From the NCBI RefSeq assembly GCF_000208745.1, contig NC_030852.1, positions 29,596,211 to 29,660,210 on the forward strand: a stretch of 64,000 nt of DNA. Direction: 5' to 3'. The translations under genes were made by a program, and so were the position numbers. The notes under the pieces were generated by a model. It saw nothing but the letters and a program-made list of their open reading frames with translations, was not told the DNA's origin and made no database searches. The first letter of the stretch is position 1. Every line of letters begins with the position of its first letter. Shown here one piece after another: positions 12,322 to 25,100 of this stretch. The stretch comes from Theobroma cacao (taxonomy: Eukaryota; Streptophyta; Magnoliopsida; Malvales; Malvaceae).

Positions 12322-12377
12322 GCAGAGAGGCATTTTGATCGTAATGATACGATGAGAATAAATAAGATCAGCTAGAG
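12183..12377. repeat. Duplicated (AT)n plus 53-bp block flanking an unresolved base
   Basis: An AT run (12183-12219) is followed by a 53-bp block at 12223-12275. Then come the window's only N at 12276, a second AT run (12281-12318) and an identical 53-bp block at 12325-12377. Perfect identity of the copies together with an N suggests either a very recent tandem duplication or two assembly contigs joined with their overlap left uncollapsed. Confidence 0.85.
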
Positions 12378-14943
12378 AAAGTGGAAACAGACAGTTATAT
12401 CAAGGCATGCATATTGAGATATATTCTCTCCCCTAATTTGTGAACGAAGTGGAAAAGAATAATCAAGTATATAAAGAAATGGTTAAATATATGAAATCCA
12501 TATCCTAATTTCATTTCTATAATTCTATTCTATCCTTCAAGTTTTAGAAGGTGAGAAAGAGAGCGAGTCGTGGAACACTTTGGATTTCACATTTTATGAA
12601 AGCATAAGGTTAAATATATATATATATAGGTTTAGAATAGTCTGGAGGATGCTGTGTTTTATAATTGATTGTGACCAAAGCATATGTAGTACGTACTTCC
12701 AGAAATCACTGAACTTGATGAATTTATCTTCTTCAAGTCTACATGCATTTTGCCAGTTGCAATGGCTAAAGCATCTCTGCAGCAAAGGAATCATCAACTT
12801 CAATTGATATATTTTTCCCTGGGGAATATATTCTAAGTGCATTTGATCGTAAACCGGGTGAATACTGCGTTCATGGTCACATGGATCTATTGCAAATCCG
12901 GCCGCACCTGATCAACAGTGTAGAATTTTTATTGAATGGTCGAAAATCCATTTCCTCTTTGATTAAAACCTTCTGATTTACTCTTATCTTAATTAAGAAA
13001 AAAAAACCAAATCATAATTCATTACTTTGCTGTTTTTTTTTTTGTTTCATATAATTTATTAAATTATTTACTATTTTTTTTATTTATAATTATATGATCC
13101 TCAATCTATAACGTCTAAATTTGAATAAATATGAATTTAATTTTTTTTAATTTTAAAAAAAGATACCATAAAATTATTAATTCCGTTAGTTATCGAAATA
13201 TGGAATTTCTATTCTCAAAATATGTAGTTGGTTTTGAGACTGTACAGAACTTTCAAGCACCAGAACCCTATATGACAGGATAAAAGCATCAGAACCCAAT
13301 GTTGGATTGAAGAGATATGAAATTTTAAACGATTGTTAGAAGCAACAAAGAATCAAAATGGAAGACAACCAACCGAAAGGAAGATGATGAGATCAATACC
13401 ATAGCAAATGGTCTTCTTCTTCTTCTTTATCACACAAAAAAAATTTGTTTAATGGGAGCAAAGAGGATCTCCACTTGTAGATAAAAAACAATTTGACAGG
13501 GGAATAAACCTCCCTCAAATATGCCTTTTCGCATCATCTGATTAATTTCCTTCACAGCAAGATGCTTAAAACCATGAGCCATGTAGTACTCTAAGGGCTC
13601 TCGTTCGGAATAAAATTTTCATGTTGGTTTCTTTCAAAGAGCATACCGCTAATATCATATCAGTAAGAATGATTCCGATCGTAAAAAATGCTTCTGTTGT
13701 TCTAAGAACCATTGTAAGGGTGAGAATGGGAATAATGTTAACTTTCTATATTCCTGTTAATGTCTGGACACGTATCATTTTAGGGCAAATTTGTTGTAAT
13801 TTGATTGATTTTTATTGGTAGCCATAAGGACAGGTCGATCTCAGATCTTTCGACTTGTTATTTCAAAAAAAAATTATATTCTGTGAAAAATGCTCCTTGT
13901 TTTTTATATTTATCCTGATTCATTAGGCAAGTTGAAGCATAAACTTGAGAGAGTAATCGAAAGAGGAAAGTTGACTCTGTTTTAGGAAAACTGGAAGCAT
14001 GACCCTGAGATAATTAGTAGCACTATATATTACATGCTATAATCAGTCATCATCAATAAAAGCATTATATATCCCAGTTATTGGGAGTAGGCTACACTAC
14101 AATTATAATTTATCAAAGCAGCCACCTGTTTCAGTTAGAATGAGCTCTCTTTTACACATTGCCCCATGAAAACAACACTTGTTTTAATAGCATTCCAACA
14201 CATTACTGTCAATTCCATATACTCATAGTGATGAGAAACCTCTTATAATATATAGGTTAGATAGATTTATGTAGTCCATATCATCTTCCAAAATGTAGTA
14301 CTGCTCAAGTGATTTCAGATTATATATTTTAGATTTTTTTTCATTCTGTACGAAATCAAATTCAATGTTTAGTCTAGCTAGAACCGATTCTTTTGCTGTC
14401 ATTAATTATTTGTTTTCCAGTCAGCATGTACCACATACATAAAGGATTTACAATAAAGGGCCTAAGAACTAATGCTCAGAAATTTGTATCAAGTTGGGTA
14501 ATGGAAGTGCTTGTGACATCCTCCACTCACAACAGAGACAGAACAGCCAATGGTTCCCTTTCTGTTTTGCCTTTGACCTTATTATCAAACCTAACAAAAG
14601 AATTAGAGGAAACTTTTTTTTTTTCATTAAAGAAATTGTGACAAAAGCTCCACATTAGAGCAAGCTATTGGCATCCACAAGATTATAAAAGTAGTCCACA
14701 AGTTTTTGTAAAGACGTAGACAGCACTTCCCATTCTGTTCTCAATTTTCTGTTATTCCTATTCTTTTTTTTTTTCCTGAAAGAAATTCAATATCTCCCTG
14801 TTATTTATATCCCATGAAGGTTGTACAGTCCACAGGGCATACTTAATTATATAGTTTGTTCGTTCACACTCTTTTCTCTTGGACCATTAATTATATTTCT
14901 CCATCTTAGGGTGTAAGGACGAGTTCTTGCCCAGGGCCAAATC
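12378..14943. other. Upstream region of SWEET3
   Basis: No supported gene. A 66-codon frame at 13621-13821 and an 82-codon frame at 14393-14641 show no recognisable domain. The last few hundred bases before 14944 should hold the SWEET3 promoter and leader; I could not fix a TATA box with confidence. Confidence 0.4.
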
Positions 14944-16393
14944 ATGGGTGAGAGGCTGCGCCTGGGAGTTGGGATCATGGGTAAACTTCCTTCATGGTTT
15001 CATATTTTCTAATTTTACTCCCTGGATTTATATATATATATAGCAGAAAATTTAGCTGATATAAAAATATCTGCATGGTCTTCTTGCAGGCAATGCATCT
15101 TCTTTGTTGCTTTATGCAGCACCCATGTAATGTCGATATTCCACCACTGCATAACTTGTTTTCTATTATTTTATTTCCAGAGAAAGACACAAATGGATGG
15201 ATTTAGGTATTTTGATCATTCAACTTAAACAAATGTTTGTTCCTTTTGTACTGTGCCAGATTGACATTTTCCAGGGTGATAAGGAAAAGAAGCACTGAGG
15301 ATTTCTCATGCATTCCTTATATCGGAGCACTGCTAAACTGCCTCCTTTATACTTGGTATGGATTGCCTGTTGTGAGTTACAAGTGGGAAAATTTCCCTCT
15401 GGTTACCATCAACGGTTTAGGGATCATATTAGAGTTATCCTTCATCTTCATATATTTTTGGTTTGCTTCAACCAGAGGAAAGGCAAGCTTATTAATCCTG
15501 CTTTTATCTTTACATTATCCATGCGTGCAATTATAGCTAGTTTTTTGTGGTGCCGGAGAAAATGGAGAAACAACTAGACTCCTTTTCTTCTACAGCATGA
15601 AGAAAAATGAGCATCGAGGTCTATATTGTTTCATGCATGAGTGCATTCTTGCGTGGAAAATTCATGGCTGAAGAAGGTACTAACAATTATATAGCTTGAT
15701 GAAAGTGCAGATTAAGGTTGGTGTTATAACGACACCCGTTATCCTAGTATCTTGTATCATTGCTATCATTTCAGCCTTTGTATTCCATGATCATCATCAT
15801 CGCAAAGCTTTTGTTGGAACTGTTGGGCTGGTGGCCTCTGTGGCAATGTATTGTGCCCCACTTGTGGCTGTGGTAAGCCACAGGGAAGCTCTTCCCTCTC
15901 TCCCCTTTCTCCCCTTAAAAAGACAACTCGTGTGTTTTTCGTCTTGTAATTGAATTCTGTTTCTAATTGCAGAAACAGGTAATACTGACAAAGAGTGTGG
16001 AATTCATGCCATTCTACTTGTCCCTTGCCTCGTTCCTCGCTAGTGTACTTTGGCTGGCTTACGGACTATTGAGTCATGATCTCCTTCTTGCGGTTTGTAT
16101 TATTGCCATTTAAACTTGGGCTTTGTTTGTGACAACACAATTTGTGTGAAAAGAGAAAAACTTAAGCTTTGTGTTTTTCTAACTGACTTTATGAATTTCG
16201 GCAGTCCCCAAATCTGGTTGGTTGCCCCATAGGCGTCCTGCAACTTGTACTACACTGCAAATATAGAAAAAGAGGAATCATGGAAGAACCAAGCAAATGG
16301 GATTTAGAACAGAATAGTCAGGAGAAACCCAAACAGATGCAGTTCGTGATGAACGAGAATATCAATGAAAAGGAGCTCAAGAATACGGCTTAA
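14944..16393 (+). CDS. SWEET3: Bidirectional sugar transporter SWEET3
   Basis: SWEETs move sucrose or hexoses across membranes by facilitated diffusion. Six exons: 14944-14980, 15090-15126, 15260-15482, 15711-15872, 15973-16092 and 16205-16393, giving 255 aa. The start [14 protein letters not shown] and the 37-nt second exon are typical of the family. The first MtN3/saliva repeat carries [24 protein letters not shown] and NGLGI. The second has [26 protein letters not shown] and [11 protein letters not shown], ending [15 protein letters not shown], so seven membrane helices are present. A charged tail of about 40 residues follows. Intron 3 starts with GC (AAG then gcaagc) instead of GT; no in-frame GT alternative fits the family. 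Wording of the motifs and the position beside TRY and PTB2 point to SWEET3. No disruption seen. Confidence 0.93.
15483..15710 (+). other. GC-AG intron in SWEET3
   Basis: The exon ends GGAAAG and the intron starts gcaagc, close to the AG|GCAAGT consensus of rare GC-AG introns. The 3' end is gtgcag at 15705-15710. Joining here restores the expected GK-IKVG junction of SWEET proteins. Confidence 0.8.
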
Positions 16394-18515
16394 GGTATGA
16401 TCAGAATCCTTTCCCCTGTCCAGGAAGATAGCTATCTATGGATACATTTCCAAGAGATCAAGATTTCTGCTTACGTTCAAGTAGTCCGAGTATTGTATTC
16501 ATATTTGTACGTCTATGTAGTTAGAATTTGATGAACGATCATGGTTTGTGCCATGAAATGGTATTAACACATATTCTCATCCGTAACAGGGGAAGCAATA
16601 CAAATTAGCCTTCGAAGTAGCAGTATCAGCATCTTAAGTTGTCATAAAGGAAGCTTTTGTTGTGGGATAGTTGTTGCATATCGATATCATTAAAATAATA
16701 AAAGATTTTGATTACTCTGTCTTGCATCTCAATATCTTGCAAAGTGCCATCCAAACAAGCAAAATGCACCGATAAAGAAAGGATTGCGTAATTAATTACT
16801 CCATCCTCTTAACCAAAGCCATGGCTATAATGGAATGTGAAAACTGCTGGACTTAACATCATAACAAATCCTGACTAAGCAACAGATGAACCTGCGGATG
16901 GAAAAAGAAAAGACCAAATACAAAAGCCAAATACCAAGGAAAACAGTATGGATTCCTCCTGAGACGCTTCATTGATGCCTGTATTCATGTTTCCGAATTG
17001 CCAGCAGGTTTGATCAGTCATAGTAACTGCTGTTAATCACCATTCTGTACCAACCGCAACTAAGAAACCTTTGTCCATGTAGTCAATAAAACACTTTGAC
17101 TTTTTTGTGTTTGGTATTTACTGACAGAAAGTACAAAAGGCAGCATACTTTTTTGTGTCAGATTACAGGAGTTGGCGTATTGTGAAATAGAACAGGACAG
17201 CCCAAAACAACCTTAAAACGGAGACCTGCTCTTACATCTTGACACAAAAATCGACACTTTGGGTACCGATCACAAAAGCAACAGTGAACATCTGTTATCA
17301 TGCTAATCATTATCATCAGACATCAAACAGAAAAATTGAACCATAATTGTTCCGTATGAAGTGTACTCTGACAAAGAATATGCCCCTAGAACTCATTCTA
17401 CATTGACAAATGCAAAGGCAAATGTCATTGACAAAATATGCTTAATAAATCATAGCCATGCAAGCCAAACCAATTAAAATACAAGTCAAAACTGTTGCCA
17501 AGGTATACAAGCCACTAAGTTTGAAGAATAAAAGCATTATGCCCCAGTGATTGACACACAATTTTTCTCATCAGAGAAGAAAGTATGCAAAAATACTAGA
17601 GAGAAGGTGTTGGCATGAAAAAATACAGCAAACCTCATTTCCATACTTCCATTTCTTCCTTACTCTCATGAGCAACAATTGCTCCTGGATTTCCGTTACT
17701 TGTTTCCCAAGGGAGAGTGGCTTGGAAAAGGCTTTGGGAGCCTCTTTGTATTGCTTACTTTGAATATTACCTAACATCATTGGAGTCCATGTCATAGGGT
17801 TTCTTGCCCTGCATTCACCTCAACCAGTCCATCAAAAATCAGTTCTTCATCTTCAATCCCACCCATCAATGTACACACAAGCCCTCCAGAAAGTCAGTTT
17901 GAAGCATTTAAACAGGGATTTGTTATTCCATCATAGTACTCTCTTAGCATCATCGATAGCTTCATAAATCACAATTACAATGAAAAATACAACGAATGCG
18001 CTTCCTACAATCTCAAAACTCCCCGCACCTGGATTTAACAACAAGCCCAAACGAATCTGTTATGTTTTCCATTTTCCCGAGAAAATATATCTCAGTAAGA
18101 AATAGAAACAGAGAGGAAGAGAAAGCAGTTGAAAGTTGAAACGCACCGTTTCCCTTTCACGATTCAGTGACCCTTTCATTCTTTGGATATTGTTCAACTC
18201 GAAGACTAAACGAATTGTTCCTCCACTTTCCTCTTTACCCAGAGGACTGCCGCGTGTTATAGAAAGGAAGCTTCGTGCATGAAGACACGTACCCACTCCG
18301 CCACTTCTCTCTCGTACTCACAGACCACTTCTTTCTTTCTCAATTTACCTCTTCAAACACAAAAATAATCAAGAACAAGAAGCAGAACATATTACATTAA
18401 AAAAGAAAGTTATACGTAGAAAATCTCCATTTTTCCCAAAAGAATTTTCTTTTTTTTTTTTAAGAAAAAGAAAGACTTTAATTGTTGTATCGGGAATTTA
18501 ATATCCATAACAATC
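16394..18515. other. Intergenic region between SWEET3 and the six-helix membrane protein gene
   Basis: The first few hundred bases are likely SWEET3 3' UTR. No coding similarity is seen on either strand. The T/A-rich stretch just before 18516 is the probable leader of the next gene. Confidence 0.45.
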
Positions 18516-19689
18516 ATGGTGAAGCTAGCCTCGGCAAGAGAGAGTCGAACGTACGGGCCACGGCTATCTCGGAGTAGGGCCGAATGCGTAAACGCAGGGC
18601 TGTATTTGTTTGCTACAGTTGTGTTGATTTGTGGTTTTGCAGCTGAGTTCTCATGGGAACCCCGATCGGGTCTTGTTCTAATGCTTATAGCACTGGCTCT
18701 TATTATTTTTGTTAACCTTCATGATCTTTTGGCACATCTTGCGGGCATTGACTATAGGTTTCCTTTGATGGGGTTCGATACGCAGCTTGCTCTTGTGGAG
18801 TTCGCTGTTCCAGTGGTTCAGGTCTTAGGGTCACTGCTTTTCTTTGTAGGAATTCTTTTTTTCTTTATTCAGGTAGCGTTTTTTTATACCTTTAGCCCTG
18901 GAATCCCTCAAAAGGTCATTTGTAGGCAATTTGTTCTCATTAGTACATTGCTATTTGCTAATGAACTTTTTTTGCTTGGTTAATTGCAGGCTGAGAAAGG
19001 GTATGGTTATTTTAAATTGGAAAAGCATGCTTTGGGTTTGCTTATTGCTGGCCCTGTTTTTTGGGTTCTTGGCTCCATCCACAACTCGTGTCAAATCTAT
19101 GAGAGAGCAGATGGGCATGTCCAAATCTTGCAACAGAGTGTCCACATCCCATTTTTAATTGGGAGTGTGTTGCTCATGGTGGGATCTATTCTCAACAGCC
19201 ACGAGCAAGCTGGAATTAGTCATCATGGTTTAGAGTTACTGGTAAGTTGTGAAAGATATAGCATATAACTATGACAGTGCAATTAAATCTCTGTCATTAG
19301 TGCATCCCGTTTCTTTCTCAACTTGTATAACTGTTGAATTGCGTTTGCTTTATCCACTACAGTACGAGGATTCAATTTTGAAGCAATTATGATAGCATAA
19401 AGTTGCTTCACATATGCAGGGTAGAACTTGGGTGCGGTTAGGCATTTGTGGCAGCCTGATGTTTTTCATTGGGGGATTGACAAACGTGGTTAAGGTGTTC
19501 AAGATGCAGCAAATCAACGGGCTAAGGCTCGAGAAATTGCGGGGAGGAGCACAGGATAGGCTGATTCAAGGCAGGGAACGGCACGTCCCTCTGATTATAG
19601 AGGAGCCAAGGAGAAAAATGCTAGTTGAGGAGGTAAATGCAACTGCTGCTGCTTCCACTCCTTACAAGGATGTGCTTCTCGGTCGTTGA
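18516..19689 (+). CDS. Uncharacterised six-helix membrane protein, 292 aa
   Basis: Three exons: 18516-18872, 18990-19241 and 19420-19689, all in phase 0 with GT-AG boundaries. The ATG at 18516 opens the longest frame and is followed by a basic N-terminus (MVKLASARESRTYGPRLSR). Hydrophobic segments lie near residues 27-46, 52-74, 93-117, 133-150, 172-189 and 210-228, suggesting six membrane spans. A loop between helices two and three contains HDLLAHLAGIDYRF, and the tail of about 60 residues is hydrophilic and basic-acidic. I recognise no enzymatic or transporter motif and assign no function. The exon structure, open frame and balanced composition argue for a real gene. In the Arabidopsis gene order I recall for this block there is no counterpart between SWEET3 and PTB2. 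Confidence 0.85.
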
Positions 19690-22121
19690 GTATTAGTAAT
19701 TGAGAATGATCACATTTCATCTTTGAATTCAGCTCTTTCACCCTTTGCTAAATATTCTTGTAGACATCTTTGCAAATCTCGTCTCTTCCCCTTATACTAA
19801 TCTATAGGTTTTCGGTAACCCGCAAAATCAATAACTTCAACTACATATTCGATAATCTCGTCTCTTCCCCTTGTGCTAGTATATTAGATATTTACTTACT
19901 ATAATACATACTTATTTAGTCTTTTTGGTGTATTTAGTAATTTAATATTCTCAAAATCTATTATACACAAAGTTATTGAAACTTTAGATAATTTTTTAAT
20001 TTTCAGTAACAATGATATCCTAAATCAATAAAATCAAGGGTACTTCTTACCATGCATTTTATGTATATTTTCAGCAACTTATGTTCGTATACTTCTTTAG
20101 AATTTTTAGTAATATCAATTTCTTAAGTCAATAACCTTAAAGTAAATAATGATTTTGTGTAAAATTTATTTATTAAAAGTTAGTAACCTTACAAATACTT
20201 TAATATCCTTCTATATATTGATTTTTAATAATTTACAAATACTTTATCAATAATTTGCTTTGTAATTAAAATGTTAAGCACTAAAACTACTATTTTCAAT
20301 AATATTTTTTGGATTTTTAGGAAATTACAAACAATTTCATTGGAAACTTGCTATGTAATTTCACTAATCAGAAGTTACTAAAATATTAAATATTAAAAAT
20401 ACATTTTCGGCTTTCTTGTATGGATTTTAGTAACTTGTTATGTAGTTATCAACAACACGAGAACTTATTGATATATCACATCTAAAATATATTTACAGTA
20501 ATTTTTTATGTAATTTCAATACAAAAAAAAAACTTTTCAATTTCTATATAACTTTAGTAACATAAATTTGTTGAGATATTAGATATCAAAATTACTTTTT
20601 CAATAGTTTTGTATAAATTTTCAGCAACTTATCAAATATTTTCTTATTAACCTATTATGTAGTTTCAGTAACTTGAAAATTTTAATAACTTTTTATAAAC
20701 TTTCAACAATTTTTATTTTAGAATAAAAGAAAATCTTGTATAACATTAAACTGTATAAATTATATAAAAATCTAATGTATGTTATATATATATATATATA
20801 AAGTACTAAAAACCTTTCTCAATAATATTTGTGTGACTGGTAACTTTTAAATATTTTCTCAATAGCTTATTATCTAGTTTCAATAACTTGAAGTTACTAA
20901 AATATTACATACTAAAATACTCAAATTACATATAATTGATTAACTTTTCTAGCAACATCAATATGCTAAATGAGAAATCTTAACATGTATAATTATTTTT
21001 TTTAAGACTTATCTACTATTCTTTTTATGGGTTCTTTTTTGTTTCCATTCTTTTTTAGTGAAGGGCCCACTCCTCATGGCTTTAATTCCATTAAACAAAA
21101 TAACAAATTTAGATTTGAATGGTTATAGACAAAAACATATGATTGGTTTTCATGTAAATTTGAGATTCTGAAAATGAAAATTTTAAAATTAAAAAAGAGA
21201 AAAAAATAATCTTAGTGGTATATTAATAGCCACATTCTTTCCTGTAATAAAGAAAAGTTTGAGTTAACTCTTCCTCTCCGAATCCAATTATTACATATAA
21301 ATGGATTTGTTAGTCACTGACACTTCTTTTCTTAATTTTCTTTTTGGCCAAGGTTAAATCAGATACTTGAAATTAGTTTTTTTTTTTTTTTTGCTATTAA
21401 TTTTTTTTTTTGCTTTATTTTAGAATTATTAACAAATGAAAGTAACTATAAATGAAGAATTAAATGTAACACCTATTTATATATTATATAAGTATTTAAA
21501 GTGAAAATAAAAATAAGAATAAAAAAATTTAAAATTTTTTTATATAAAAATGTTACTTATCTTTGTATTCAAAATAAAAAAACCTTTTCAATTTATTAAA
21601 ATATCAGTTTCTTTGAGATATTTCTATATTCTACGACATCACTGGCACCATCAGCAGTCAGAAACGAAAGACGCCGCCTGGCTAAAGTACGCCGCCTCGG
21701 CTAAAGTACGCCCATCTCCTTTCGCTGGAAAAGTCAAAATCCACCCAATCTCTTTTTTCCTGTTATAGACTAACATCAACAGGGTGCTCAATACACCCAT
21801 CCGGCGCCAAAACAAAAACCACGATAAGTAGAAGAAGAAAAAAAAACAAAAAAGAATCCACGATACGTTTCTCTCTCCCATCCTTCTGAAACCCTAATTT
21901 AACAAAATTCACGAAATTCCAACTTTTTTTATCTATATAATCTCTTCAGATTTTGTTCGACTCCTTTAATTTCCCTGATTTCCATCAATCTATAGATATA
22001 TAAATATATATATCTCGATTGATATTAAAACTTTATTTTTTTAAACAAAATTTTGGGCATTTAGGGTTTTGAATCCTGGTTTTTTGGCGAAGACTTTTAT
22101 AGGGGTTGGTAGCTGAACGGA
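19690..22121. other. AT-rich intergenic region and 5' leader of the PTB gene
   Basis: From about 19800 to 20950 the sequence repeats loosely related words such as tttcagtaacttg, gttactaaaatatta and tcagcaacttat, so it is probably an old degenerate repeat. A TA run is at about 20783-20800. The segment 21850-22121 is pyrimidine-rich with few Gs and looks like the PTB promoter and leader. No gene is seen here. Confidence 0.5.
21673..21709. repeat. 18-19 bp tandem duplication upstream of PTB
   Basis: gccgcctggctaaagtac (21673-21690) is followed directly by gccgcctcggctaaagtac (21691-21709), differing by one inserted C. It is a GC-rich patch in otherwise AT-rich DNA, near the likely PTB promoter. 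Confidence 0.75.
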
Positions 22122-25100
22122 ATGGCCTCCGTATCAAGTCAGCCGCAGTTCCGTTACACTCAACCCCCGTCTAAGGTGCTGCATTTAAGAAACTTGCCCT
22201 GGGAGTGTACGGAGGAAGAGTTGATCGAGCTCGGGAAGCCATTTGGTAAGGTCGTTAACACCAAGTGCAATGTTGGAGCCAATCGTAATCAGGCTTTCAT
22301 TGAATTTGTAAGTTTAATCAGATTTTTTTCCTTTTTTTTTCGAATTTCGTCCTATTATTTCAATAATGTTAGTAATTGTACTTTTTTTTTTATCGTTTTT
22401 TAGGCTGATTTGAATCAGGCCATTGCTATGATATCATATTATGCTTCATCTTCAGAGCCTGCTCAAGTAAGGGGCAAAACGGTCTACCTACAATATTCTA
22501 ATCGGCAAGAGATTGTAAACAACAAAACGACTGCGGATGTTGCCGGAAATGTTCTATTGGTAACAATTGAAGGCCAAGATGCGCGGCTTGTTTCCATTGA
22601 TGTTCTGCATTTGGTGAGGAAGACCTTGATCTTTTTGTGTTTTTGGTTTAGAGGGTGTGAAGTTACTATTTTGTAGGTTGTTGTTTGATATGAGTTTCTG
22701 TAATAACTAGGGTTATGTAATTTTTTTCATGCTCTTATGGAAAAAAGCTTTTTGTGTTTTGACATGAATGTGAATGGATTAGCAGGATCATGTCAAGGGA
22801 AATATCTCCAATGGCAGCTTAGTGCATCGGGAGAAAGAGCACACGTGTGTTTGTCTCCTTTCTTCTTTCCTTAACACTGCCTCTTTCTTCCCTACTCTTC
22901 CTTACTTACCTCCTATTCCTACCATTTAGGATGATTTTTTTTTTATCATTTCTTCTTTCATGTGCATCCATCTCCCTTGGACTTTTAGATGCTTTCTGTC
23001 ACTATGTTTTCACTTGTGCTGCTGCTGGCAATGTAGTTTTTATGAAGTTTGTGCTCCATTTAAAACTTTGTGCATATGGTCTGTATTATATATTTGTGGG
23101 TTAAAATTGATGCTAGCTTTGCTGAGTGTCAAAATTTTCACTCCTTACTGGACGTGAGCAGGGTAGTCTAGTCGAGTGCCTCAGTTTGTCTTGGCAATCA
23201 GGTGAAGTAATGTACCAAACAAGTGTCTTAGATCCCTGATAAACTTTAAGGGAGGTGCTTGCTTTGGTGCATATTGACCATCTCAGTAGAACAAAAGGTG
23301 CTTAAGATAAGCTCCTTCGTAAATTGGTAGTACATTGTAAAGTTTACATAGATAGCCTCTGATTAGGAGCCAATCATCCAAGTAATCAGCAGTGCTTTTT
23401 GTTCACTGATGTCATTTATTCACCGAATGAATGGATGACTATCATCATTAATAGCATGTGAAGATTGAAAGATCCTTCTGCTCCTTTGTGCTCATGCAAA
23501 CATACTTATGCCATTTTGGAATAAAACATAATTTGCAATTATTAATATAGTCCCTAAATCATATAGGAATAATATGAGGCAGATTGTTTTTACAGTCTAA
23601 ATGGTTTTTTTTTCTTAAAGTTTGTATAACTATCTCTGCTTTTGAACAGTAAATTAATTATTTGCATAGATATTATTGTACTAAAGAACACTGGTTATTT
23701 TTCTAAGGGAACTATATAATCTACAAAGTATAATCTTCTTTAGTGCCAGATGTTGAAAATGTACTTACTCTGTAACTTTATCATATAGAGACAGATTTAC
23801 TTATATGTATATATTAACATGTTTTAAAATTAGGTACCTATCCTTAATCCTCAGTGAGCGCTTCTTTGTGCCTGGCACCTTGACTGATCCTGGGCCCTGT
23901 GCTTATTGCAACTTTTGCATTTGATACCTTGAGTATGAGCTTTATCATTTTAATTGCTAGAGCAATTAGTATCTGTCCTGCATCTGCAGTTTGCTTCAAT
24001 TTGTTTGTGAAGCACGTGGAGCTTTAGCTTTTATCCTTAGAAAAGAATAGTGATTAAATAGATTTTTTGCATTGAAATTAAGAGAGTTATTTATTCCGTG
24101 AAAACTTGAATAAAATGAAATTCGAGTAGGCTTCAAGTGTAGCTTCGTTTTATTTGTAGCACTACCTGGTCGGTTCTTTCATCTCTTGTAGCATTTTAGT
24201 AACCTGGTGCAGTCATTATTTTACGTGTACTATTCTTGTTAACCGACTGCCTTGGAAAATCTGAAATGCGTAACCTATCACTGCAATTGTCAAGCTGTAT
24301 TCTGTTAATAATTTTATTGCTTCTGTCTCTATGAGGATGGCCTGGATATGTTGGACTTATCTTCATTCCTTATTTTCCTGGAAAATATGTTGAAGGGAAT
24401 TACAGATTGGAGTTGCTTTTTAGAGTTCTTGATTTTTTTCAGTTCATCTTGCTAAAGTCGTTAATAATGCAGGTATTTTCAGCTTTTGGATTTGTGCATA
24501 AAATTACTACCTTTGAGAAGACAGCTGGATTCCAGGTATATGAATTAGATCTCCTTCTTTCAGTTTTGGTTGGTTTGCTTCAGCCTTAGAAAATAAGCTC
24601 ATTCTATACCCTGTATTTTCTGTAGGCATTGGTGCAGTTTTCAGATGCAGAAACAGCCACGTCTGCAAAAAATGCCTTGGATGGACGAATCATCCCTAGG
24701 TGACAGTTGTATTAATTGTTAGACACGGTATTTAGTCCAACTATTATGGACCATATAGCTGTAGACGTGGTGCACTTGCATTGAGCACATACGTCTTTTG
24801 GGCCTTTAAACTTTTGACGGACTGTTTCTGTTAAGTCTTGCAACATCCTACTTATTTGCATTCTCGTAGTCCTTGATAAAGTATATAGACAACTCACTGA
24901 GTTAGAATTAAAGTTTCATTTCTATAAGATTAGTGTCCTCCATAGGCAAAGCTTTTCATCTCGCAGCTTGTGTTCTTTTGTGACTATCAGTTTTCTTGCA
25001 CAATGATCTTCTGACTTTGTCCTGGATTTTCAGGTATCTGCTTTCTGAAAATATAGCTCCTTGTACGCTTAGGATCACATATTCTGCTCACACAGATTTG

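Noticed and set aside
13621..13821. Hydrophobic 66-codon frame, considered as inserted organelle DNA
   Set aside because: I could not match it to any plastid or mitochondrial gene from memory, and its codons and surroundings look like ordinary intergenic DNA.
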